DNA of 6,802 bases from an uncultured Mycoplasmatota bacterium (GTDB taxonomy: Bacteria > Bacillota_I > Bacilli_A > RF39 > UBA660): NCBI GenBank assembly GCA_948469295.1, contig CAOKLK010000034.1, forward strand, positions 1 to 6,802, read 5' to 3'. A program made the translations under genes and the position numbers. Shown piece after piece: positions 1 to 5,024 of the stretch. Positions within the stretch are counted from its first letter, which is position 1. Each line of letters begins with the position of its first letter. Under the pieces are notes generated by a model. That model ran no database searches, was not told where the DNA came from, and worked only from the letters and a program-made list of their open reading frames with translations.

Positions 1-889
1 CCATCAAAACAATAATAGGATAACTTCTATGTTCCTCTGTTTCATCTTTATATACAACCGTTTCATTTTTAGAAGCTAAAGAATAAAGAACCTTTTCCTT
101 TTCTAAAAACATACTGGCAATATCAGTAGCAGCAGATAAATACCCCCCAGTATTACTACGAACATCAACAATTAAAGATTGCATTCCTTGTTCCTCTAAA
201 GAAGAAAGAGCCTTTTGAACTTGTTCTGATACAGTATTTGAAAACGTTGCAATTCTCAAATATCCTATCTTTTGATCATTATCTGGAACCATATTGTAAT
301 CAATAGCAGGAACCAATAATGTTTTCACTAGTATTTCAAAATCAAAAAACTCCTCATTTCTTTTAACTGTAAGATACAAAATATCATTAGAAGCTTGAAT
401 CAAAGAAGAAACCTCACTCGTTGTTTTTTCTTCAACATTTTCATGATTTACTGAAATAATTTTATCTCCAACCAACAATCCTACCGAAGAAGCAGGAGTA
501 TCTTCAAAAACACTATAAATAAAGTTACCCTCAATAATCTGAACACCAATTCCACGATAACGACCTAATAACTTTTCTGCCAAAGCATCTGTTTCATTTT
601 TATTTAAATAATTCGTATAATCCTCGCCTAAATATTCAAACATCGACTGCATGGCCTTTTCAAGCATCGCCTTTTTATCAATATCATCATAATAATCTCC
701 TACTAACGATGCATAAACTTTTAAAAATTCCTCCAAATCCACATCTTGACTTAAATCATTTCCACTAATATTCCTGGTAATTCGACTATTATTATACATA
801 ATAACTCCAGTCGTCAAACTGGTTATAATAGAAGTGACAATAACAACAATTATCATTTCTCGAAAAGAAATACCATTTTTATTCTTCAA
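1..889 (-). CDS. S41 family carboxy-terminal processing protease, 5' part (runs off left edge)
   Basis: The first 296 residues of a CtpA/CtpB-type serine protease that would act outside the membrane. Residues 12-32 are a hydrophobic N-terminal anchor. A helical region with the family-typical LGEDYTNYL (residues 87-95) follows. A PDZ domain spans about 110-190, with YRGIGVQI at 111-118, TPASSVGLLVGDKIISVN at 131-148. The S41 core begins near 207 (KIGYLRIATF) and contains RSNTGGYL (244-251), the counterpart of the family's R-N-P-G-G motif. The catalytic Ser and Lys lie beyond the left edge, so activity cannot be judged. The start is TTG at 889: a GAGGTGA ribosome site sits 6 nt upstream and the next in-frame ATG is codon 12, inside the anchor. 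The gene lies 58 nt downstream of the thioredoxin-like gene, separated by a probable terminator. Family assignment is firm; substrate unknown. In Bacillus the homologue CtpB cleaves a sporulation checkpoint protein, but that role is not shown here. Confidence 0.93.
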   Translation of the reverse strand, partial: MKNKNGISFREMIIVVIVTSIITSLTTGVIMYNNSRITRNISGNDLSQDVDLEEFLKVYASLVGDYYDDIDKKAMLEKAMQSMFEYLGEDYTNYLNKNETDALAEKLLGRYRGIGVQIIEGNFIYSVFEDTPASSVGLLVGDKIISVNHENVEEKTTSEVSSLIQASNDILYLTVKRNEEFFDFEILVKTLLVPAIDYNMVPDNDQKIGYLRIATFSNTVSEQVQKALSSLEEQGMQSLIVDVRSNTGGYLSAATDIASMFLEKEKVLYSLASKNETVVYKDETEEHRSYPIIVLM

Positions 890-895
890 AAAGTC

Positions 896-902
896 TCACC
901 TC
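896..902 (-). promoter_or_regulatory. Ribosome binding site setting the TTG start of the S41 protease
   Basis: GAGGTGA is a 7-nt match to the anti-Shine-Dalgarno sequence and lies 6 nt before TTG at 889. It decides for the TTG over the ATG 11 codons further in. Confidence 0.8.
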
Positions 903-935
903 AAATATTCATATTAATAGTACCACAATAAAAAT

Positions 936-973
936 ATAAAAAAAGACTTAAGCAGATACTGCTAACTCTTTTT
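936..973 (-). terminator. Intrinsic terminator overlapping the 3' end of the thioredoxin-like gene
   Basis: In the minus-strand transcript AGCAG (963-959) pairs with CUGCU (955-951) around a 3-nt loop. The stem continues through two A-U pairs past one bulged base, then a mismatch, then seven more pairs (positions 967-973 with 940-946). A run of seven U (944-938) forms part of the outer stem and tail, followed by a further U-rich stretch. The hairpin includes the last eight codons and the stop of the upstream gene. The outer A and U tracts are symmetrical, so some function in the opposite direction is conceivable. The outer stem is pure A-U, so strength is uncertain. Confidence 0.55.
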
Positions 974-1463
974 CAATTTCATCAATACTTTCAATATATT
1001 TTACAATTTTACCATTTTTTATACGGATTAAAGTTAAATCTTTCAAACGAACATCAGAAACCTTAGATGCACTTTTATTACTTGTTCCATCATTTCCAAC
1101 ATAATAAGAAGAATTCAAAGCATTATCCAAATCTAGATGATATACTTTCAAATGATCCTTCCCATTGGAATACTTTGTAGAAATGGCAGAATAATAAATT
1201 GCTTGCGGATCATTTTCAGCATAGGCAAACACATAATAATCTTTTTCTGGACGATTAAACATTGTCCCTACAATAGCTCTTTGTTCATTAATAGAACCCA
1301 TACCATAATTCACTTCAAACAAACTATTGTCCAGAACAAATGCTTTACTTAACCAATAAACACCTACTACCAAAAGAACCACAACCCCAAGAACAATCAA
1401 AAAATGTTGCATTTCTTTCTGTTCTTCTGTGCGATAAGTTATATTTCTATTTTTTTTAGACAT
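948..1463 (-). CDS. Membrane-anchored thioredoxin-like protein lacking CXXC
   Basis: A 171-residue protein with a charged cytoplasmic head (residues 1-18), one membrane segment (about 20-39) and an extracytoplasmic domain. The domain pattern resembles a thioredoxin fold: a strand YYVFAYAEND (76-85), a strand KVYHLDLDN (106-114), then LTLIRIKNGKIVKYI (143-157), which looks like the closing hairpin of thioredoxins (TLxxFKNGKxV), and a last helix IDEIEKEL (160-167). The CXXC is missing and there is no cysteine anywhere. Leu stands where the cis-proline before the TL hairpin is expected. A redox role is therefore unlikely; a binding or scaffold role would be inference. I prefer ATG 1463 because GGTGA lies 5 nt upstream of it and the promoter candidate would start the transcript close to 1473, leaving no leader for the GTG codons at 1475 and 1472. 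The fold call rests on pattern only; function unknown. Confidence 0.8.
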   Translation of the reverse strand: MSKKNRNITYRTEEQKEMQHFLIVLGVVVLLVVGVYWLSKAFVLDNSLFEVNYGMGSINEQRAIVGTMFNRPEKDYYVFAYAENDPQAIYYSAISTKYSNGKDHLKVYHLDLDNALNSSYYVGNDGTSNKSASKVSDVRLKDLTLIRIKNGKIVKYIESIDEIEKELAVSA

Positions 1464-1468
1464 TTTCA

Positions 1469-1473
1469 TCACC
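1469..1473 (-). promoter_or_regulatory. Ribosome binding site GGTGA for the thioredoxin-like gene
   Basis: GGTGA ends 5 nt before ATG 1463. Upstream GTG starts (1475, 1472) would overlap this site and have no Shine-Dalgarno of their own. Confidence 0.5.
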
Positions 1474-1479
1474 ACAATT

Positions 1480-1509
1480 ATTATAAACTATTTTAGAAAC
1501 AGTTGTAAA
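1480..1509 (-). promoter_or_regulatory. Sigma-A-type promoter for the thioredoxin-like gene
   Basis: A perfect -10 TATAAT (1485-1480) is preceded at 18 nt by TTTACA (1509-1504), 5 of 6 matches to the -35 consensus. It lies in the short gap after the two-module gene, for which I found no convincing terminator, so read-through from upstream is also possible. The predicted transcript would begin about 10 nt before ATG 1463. AT-rich DNA gives chance matches, hence moderate confidence. Confidence 0.6.
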
Positions 1510-1526
1510 CCATTTCAAATACGATT

Positions 1527-2627
1527 TTAAGCATTTAAATGAATATCAGCTTCCAAAGTTTTTTTTCCATAAGAAATCAATTGTTCCAAATAACTACAAA
1601 TATTCTGCCGTTCTGATTCCAAAAGTTTCAAACTACCATTTTGCTGATCTGGTTTAATAGTACCACGAATTACTTCAAGGGCAAGCGAAACACTTTCCTT
1701 ATTTCGTTTCGCATTACAAATATAATTATCCACTGATTCTAAAAAAGTTTGAGCAACATCATCCGAATTCTCAAATTCCCAAACAATACGATCAACCAAA
1801 TTCACAACCACCATATTAGCTGGAACCTTTAAAACATTATCCGTTTGATAATATGTTAAAACATTTTCAAAAACACGAATAAATACTTTCAAGCGTAAAA
1901 TAGACCAATCCATAGATTCAACCAAATCTCTAGCACCTTTAGATGCAGTAAAAACCATCGTATTCCCGGTTTCTAAATATTCTGCAAATTGCACAAAACT
2001 TTGATTTTTTTCATACTTTGATTGTGTAATCTCGATAGCATTCAAAAACTTTACAATATCTTCATCATTACTTGCTAACACAAATTCAGAATTAACTGTT
2101 ACTTCTTCTGGTTTTACAACTTCAAAATGATCTTCTGCAATTAATATAAATTTTTTCAAAATAGTTAAAATAACGGAAAAATTTTCAAAACAATGATTTC
2201 CTTTTTTCCGTTTTTTAAAATTTCCTGTTAAAACATTCATAACAAGTTCATTTCCAAAATGAGATTCATAAGATGGAAAATCAACACTAAATTCTTCATA
2301 TAATTTCAGAATATCTTCATCGCTCATATCATTATTTTGTAAAACCTCAAAAGAAATCCATTTCACAATATGATTCACAACAGAATTATCAGTATATATA
2401 ACATCTTGTTCCAAATATTTAATAAGATTTTGAAAAATTTGAACAAAAACCTTCTTTCTCAAATGATCAAAATCCAAAGAAACGATTAAATCCCTAGCAC
2501 CATTCGTTGAAGTAAAACAATTCTTATCATGATTTTGTAAATAAGCAATCCATCTTGTCGTACCTTTTCCATACTTGTCATCAGTTATTTGAATGGCTTT
2601 CAAAAGTTTTTCTAAATCTGCATCCAT
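1527..2627 (-). CDS. Unknown protein built from two copies of one ~180-residue module
   Basis: A 366-residue, probably cytoplasmic and mainly helical protein: no signal peptide and no membrane segment. I do not recognise the family. It is an internal duplication. The first copy starts near residue 4 (DLEKLLKAIQIT) and the second near 190 (DIVKFLNAIEIT). Both contain KY, then FT followed by GARDL (43-47 and 231-235), then an LR..KVF..xF.N segment (56-67 and 244-255) and an aromatic Y. The second half of each copy is more diverged, with a basic KKRKK (138-142) only in copy one. The start is uncertain: ATG 2627 has GGGAG 12 nt upstream plus a partial AAGTGA closer in, while GTG 2636 (three residues longer) lies only 3 nt from GGGAG. 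It follows thyX behind a weak terminator and has its own promoter candidate. No catalytic motif is visible, so an interaction role is only a guess. Confidence 0.85.
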   Translation of the reverse strand: MDADLEKLLKAIQITDDKYGKGTTRWIAYLQNHDKNCFTSTNGARDLIVSLDFDHLRKKVFVQIFQNLIKYLEQDVIYTDNSVVNHIVKWISFEVLQNNDMSDEDILKLYEEFSVDFPSYESHFGNELVMNVLTGNFKKRKKGNHCFENFSVILTILKKFILIAEDHFEVVKPEEVTVNSEFVLASNDEDIVKFLNAIEITQSKYEKNQSFVQFAEYLETGNTMVFTASKGARDLVESMDWSILRLKVFIRVFENVLTYYQTDNVLKVPANMVVVNLVDRIVWEFENSDDVAQTFLESVDNYICNAKRNKESVSLALEVIRGTIKPDQQNGSLKLLESERQNICSYLEQLISYGKKTLEADIHLNA

Positions 2628-2658
2628 TAATATCACTTACTCCCAATACAATATTAAT

Positions 2659-2687
2659 ATCATAACACATTTTTAACAAAATGACAC
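2659..2687 (-). promoter_or_regulatory. Extended -10 promoter for the two-module gene
   Basis: The -10 TATGAT (2664-2659) carries an upstream TGT, making an extended -10. A -35 candidate GTGTCA (2687-2682, 4 of 6 matches) sits 17 nt upstream. The 11-nt element TGTGTTATGAT differs from the thyX promoter element TGTGTTATACT at only two positions. Confidence 0.6.
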
Positions 2688-2713
2688 AAAAAAAGAATAC
2701 TTAATACTCTTTT
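2688..2713 (-). terminator. Intrinsic terminator at the end of thyX
   Basis: The minus-strand transcript can pair AAAAGAGUA (2713-2705) with UAUUCUUUU (2699-2691), a 9-bp stem with one G-U pair and a 5-nt loop, followed by three more U (2690-2688). The stem includes the last codons and stop of thyX. The G-U pair becomes an A-C mismatch on the other strand, so it fits minus-strand transcription only. The stem is AU-rich and probably weak. Confidence 0.5.
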
Positions 2714-3366
2714 ATTTCAGCATACCATTCAGTTGGAAAATCCTCATCATAAGGAATATCTCCAAATAACTCCGGCATATCTTGTTTAAATTTTAAAAGC
2801 AATGGAATTAATAATTGTCGAATACTTGGATGAACTTTTTTAGAAGTACGTAAACGTAAAATATGTCTCCATTCCCTAATATTTGCAGTTAAAACATATT
2901 CTGCAGCAGTACCATGAGGTAATAACATACGAAGTTCATCTGGTTTTGCACCATTATTTGCCATTTTCATATAAAACTCTTCTGCGAATTTATATCCCTC
3001 AATACAAAAATCATAATTTTCCTTATTCTCTATAAATACTGGATCAATAAAATGAATATCATTTTCAAACTTATCACTACTATAATTACAATATCTAGTA
3101 CTTTCTACTGAAAAGGAAGTTCCCGTACGGTGACGCGTCAAATCTTTATAAGATCCAACATCTCCATAAAAATACACAGAAATTTTTTCATGTTCTATAA
3201 CACTTTCATGACCACTTTTTATACAATTAGTAATTAATTGCTTATAACTATCTTGAGAAATGTAATCATTAGAACGATAACAAACTCGACAAGCCCTTTC
3301 AATTCTTTTTTCAATTTCAATCCCATCATATGGTTCTACTTTAATCCACTGTTTTACAATTTTCAT
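2701..3366 (-). CDS. thyX: Flavin-dependent thymidylate synthase ThyX
   Basis: A 221-residue cytoplasmic enzyme, normal length for ThyX. The family makes dTMP from dUMP using methylenetetrahydrofolate, NAD(P)H and FAD, and releases tetrahydrofolate rather than dihydrofolate. Visible motifs are GHESVIEHEKISV (52-64), the signature region RHRTGTSFSVESTRY (78-92) and ELRMLLPHG (144-152) followed by a conserved-looking NIREWRHILRLR (162-173), which carries the nucleotide-binding arginines. The signature is unusual: eight residues separate RHR from the Ser of STRY, whereas the classical motif has seven. The start is ATG 3366 because AAGGAG lies 8 nt upstream. A longer reading frame to 3429 would run back through the terminator and add a hydrophobic stretch foreign to the family. 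It is flanked by terminators on both sides with an extended -10 promoter close upstream, so it is probably monocistronic. Whether ThyA also exists cannot be seen here. Confidence 0.97.
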   Translation of the reverse strand: MKIVKQWIKVEPYDGIEIEKRIERACRVCYRSNDYISQDSYKQLITNCIKSGHESVIEHEKISVYFYGDVGSYKDLTRHRTGTSFSVESTRYCNYSSDKFENDIHFIDPVFIENKENYDFCIEGYKFAEEFYMKMANNGAKPDELRMLLPHGTAAEYVLTANIREWRHILRLRTSKKVHPSIRQLLIPLLLKFKQDMPELFGDIPYDEDFPTEWYAEIKEY

Positions 3367-3374
3367 AAACAATA

Positions 3375-3380
3375 CTCCTT
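3375..3380 (-). promoter_or_regulatory. Ribosome binding site deciding the thyX start
   Basis: A strong AAGGAG lies 8 nt before ATG 3366 and rules out the 21-residue upstream extension of the same frame. Confidence 0.9.
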
Positions 3381-3386
3381 TTAAAA

Positions 3387-3395
3387 AGTATAACA
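3387..3395 (-). promoter_or_regulatory. Extended -10 promoter element of thyX
   Basis: TATACT (3392-3387), 5 of 6 matches to consensus, is preceded by TGT, giving an extended -10. The spacing upstream falls in the T-tract of the preceding terminator and no proper -35 is visible, as expected when an extended -10 compensates. The implied leader is only about 10-15 nt, too short for a riboswitch. Confidence 0.6.
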
Positions 3396-3396
3396 C

Positions 3397-3433
3397 AAAA
3401 AAAGAAAAAAATCTTGATATTAAAATCAAGATT
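3397..3433 (-). terminator. Strong intrinsic terminator after the lipoprotein gene
   Basis: The minus-strand transcript forms a perfect 9-bp stem, AAUCUUGAU (3433-3425) with AUCAAGAUU (3418-3410), around a 6-nt loop. The stem's last two U run on into five more, then C, then seven U (down to 3397). It lies 8 nt after the lipoprotein stop codon and separates that gene from thyX. Confidence 0.88.
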
Positions 3434-3440
3434 ATAAAAA

Positions 3441-4661
3441 TTATTTTTCATTAGAAACTGTACCATTCACAACACTAGTACTTTGATTTATATTTTTAGC
3501 TATATTTAATATTTCTTCATTCGATAAATCATTTCCAGCCAGATAATAACTAACATTATTACTTGTCCAATATAAAGAATTTTCACTAATTGCTGAAAAC
3601 GTAACATTTAACATTAAAGGATCTCCATAAACACGTCTAATATCAAATTCCTTACTAGCCTGTGCCACCTCTTCTACCAAAACAAAGTTTTTATCTCCAC
3701 CAAAAGTTAAAATAACTCGTTCCCCAACATCTGTATTCACTTTATCCTTACCAGATAAATAAGTATTACTTGGTATATATAAAGGATATACAATATCTTC
3801 AAGTACTCCTGTAGTTTTATCTTTAGATGGTTTACAATCGTCCCCAGTACAATCTCTTGGTGTTTTACTATCACAATTTTCCTTTTTCGGATCACAGGTT
3901 TCTTCCTCTTGTTGACAATTGCTTCCTACACAATTTGAAGTATCACCTGTACTAGAATTTCCTTCATTATTAGAGGTATTAGAATTTGGTTTTTGTTGAT
4001 TCATATCAGAAGAATTTGTGGAATTAGCATTTTGATTCACATAATCTTCTAATTTAAAATCGTCTTCTTTTAATGATGCCTTTAAATCCACTGAAGAAAC
4101 ATTCACCTTAATTTTTACTACATCATTATTATTATAAACTTCAACGCGACTTAAATTCATATCCTTATCTAAAAATATTTTTTGATATACCAAATCCGTA
4201 TTATTTGGATAATTTACTTTAGATTTAACCACATACTTCGAATCTACTTCTTCCATAGTAACTTCACTATCTTTCGCCAAATCATTTACAATAGCCTTCA
4301 AAAGATAAGATTGACTACTATTATCTGGCCATTCACTTTGAAACTTGAAACTTTTATTCAAACTTGGAGTGATTACATAAACTCCATCCCCATTTCTCAA
4401 AATTACTTGTTCATGATTATTGGTTTGATTAACTAACTGAACTTTATAAAAATTATCCTTTAAAAAATTAGCTTCCACACTATAAGTAAAAGTATCTTCT
4501 TCACTATAAATTTCCATGGTTCCTTTTAACACATAACTTTTAGCATTTTCTACATGATTTGTAAATTCTTTAACCACATCAGCGACTTCCATTTTTCCAC
4601 ATCCAGTTGTTAAAAGTAAAATCATACCACATAAACTCAAAAACTTTTTCACTATTAACAT
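3441..4661 (-). CDS. GerS/YdcC-like lipoprotein: LolA-like domain, Cys-rich linker, DUF4367-like domain
   Basis: A 406-residue lipoprotein. The signal peptide has KK, a hydrophobic core and a lipobox ending TTGC, so Cys21 would be lipidated and anchor it to the outer face of the membrane. Residues about 25-205 resemble the LolA-like fold of GerS/YdcC proteins, with GDGVYVITPSLNKSFKF (91-107) and WPDNSSQSYLLKAI (111-124) the most telling parts. A low-complexity Asn/Ser linker (about 206-243) leads into six cysteines at 244, 249, 256, 263, 271 and 276. The C-terminal part (about 287-392) resembles DUF4367, ending in SLYWTSNNVSYYLAGNDLS and EEILNIAKNI. In Clostridioides difficile GerS is needed for spore cortex removal during germination; that role here is inference. 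The start is ATG 4661, with AAGGAG only 4 nt upstream; GTG at the fourth codon is a less likely alternative. It is divergent from the DUF378 gene and ends at a strong terminator. Confidence 0.88.
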   Translation of the reverse strand: MLIVKKFLSLCGMILLLTTGCGKMEVADVVKEFTNHVENAKSYVLKGTMEIYSEEDTFTYSVEANFLKDNFYKVQLVNQTNNHEQVILRNGDGVYVITPSLNKSFKFQSEWPDNSSQSYLLKAIVNDLAKDSEVTMEEVDSKYVVKSKVNYPNNTDLVYQKIFLDKDMNLSRVEVYNNNDVVKIKVNVSSVDLKASLKEDDFKLEDYVNQNANSTNSSDMNQQKPNSNTSNNEGNSSTGDTSNCVGSNCQQEEETCDPKKENCDSKTPRDCTGDDCKPSKDKTTGVLEDIVYPLYIPSNTYLSGKDKVNTDVGERVILTFGGDKNFVLVEEVAQASKEFDIRRVYGDPLMLNVTFSAISENSLYWTSNNVSYYLAGNDLSNEEILNIAKNINQSTSVVNGTVSNEK

Positions 4662-4689
4662 CTTTCTCCTTTTCTAATTAACTATATTT

Positions 4690-4717
4690 TTGAAAGAAAA
4701 AAATATTCATGTATAAA
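4690..4717 (+). promoter_or_regulatory. Promoter for the DUF378 gene
   Basis: TTGAAA (4690-4695, 5 of 6 matches to -35) and TATAAA (4712-4717, 5 of 6 matches to -10) are 16 nt apart. They would start a transcript about 40 nt before ATG 4766. The gap also has to hold the divergent lipoprotein promoter, for which I could not choose a convincing pair; TATAGT at 4685-4680 on the minus strand is the best -10, with no clear -35. Confidence 0.55.
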
Positions 4718-4750
4718 TAACGAAAAATAGGAAAAACTAAAATTGAAAAG

Positions 4751-4756
4751 AAAGGA
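4751..4756 (+). promoter_or_regulatory. Ribosome binding site deciding the DUF378 start
   Basis: AAAGGA ends 9 nt before ATG 4766. An in-frame TTG at 4757 directly abuts this site and therefore cannot be the start. Confidence 0.75.
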
Positions 4757-4765
4757 TTGAAATTT

Positions 4766-4975
4766 ATGGAAATATTACACAAAACCTGTTTAATATTTAC
4801 TATAATTGGAGCCATTAACTGGGGACTAATTGGATTTTTTGATTTTAATTTAGTAACAACCCTATTTGATGAAACAAGTATGATAGTAAAAATTATTTAT
4901 GATTTAATTGGAATTTGTGGAATTGTCAATATTGCATTATTATTTAACCACTATACACATGATCCAATTAAATAA
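4766..4975 (+). CDS. DUF378 family two-helix membrane protein
   Basis: A 69-residue protein and the only plus-strand gene in the window. It has two membrane segments, about residues 7-27 and 39-60. The first carries IGAINWGLIGFF (14-25), matching the DUF378 (YuzA-type) signature with its N-W-G-L-x-G core. The loop FNLVTTLF (27-34) and the segment IIYDLIGICGI (43-53) fit the family's second half. Length is typical. The family's function is unknown. It has its own promoter candidate and ends at a shared bidirectional terminator facing cdaR. It sits between minus-strand genes, so it is not part of either neighbouring operon. Confidence 0.9.
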   Translation: MEILHKTCLIFTIIGAINWGLIGFFDFNLVTTLFDETSMIVKIIYDLIGICGIVNIALLFNHYTHDPIK

Positions 4976-4989
4976 ACAAATTTGTTTAT
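4972..4989. repeat. 18-bp perfect palindrome overlapping the DUF378 stop codon
   Basis: ATAAACAAATTTGTTTAT is exactly self-complementary with no central loop. It starts inside the last codons of DUF378 and ends 3 nt before the terminator hairpin. With no loop it is a poor RNA hairpin; as DNA it could be a dimer-binding site or a chance product of AT-rich sequence. Confidence 0.6.
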
Positions 4990-4991
4990 AT

Positions 4992-5024
4992 AAAAAAAAC
5001 ATAGCAACAAACTATGTTTTTTTA
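4992..5024. terminator. Bidirectional terminator between DUF378 and cdaR
   Basis: A perfect 12-bp stem, AAAAAAACATAG (4993-5004) with CTATGTTTTTTT (5012-5023), closes a 7-nt loop. The A and T tracts on both sides let it act as a hairpin with a U-tail in either direction, which suits two convergent genes. It starts 16 nt after the DUF378 stop and ends 1 nt before the cdaR stop codon. Confidence 0.88.

Noticed and set aside
1137..1352. Plus-strand open frame of 71 codons
   Set aside because: It lies wholly opposite the thioredoxin-like gene, and its protein is the biased I/N/F-rich product expected from the antisense of an AT-rich gene.
3367..3429. 21-residue hydrophobic extension of ThyX that would look like a signal anchor
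   Set aside because: It is translated from promoter and terminator DNA; ThyX is a soluble enzyme and a strong ribosome site marks ATG 3366.
3367..3440. Possible riboswitch or attenuator ahead of thyX
   Set aside because: The only structure is a terminator 8 nt behind the lipoprotein stop, with a promoter element after it; the thyX leader is too short to fold a sensor.
4182..4436. Plus-strand open frame of 84 codons
   Set aside because: Antisense of the lipoprotein gene, with no ribosome site and no recognisable domain.
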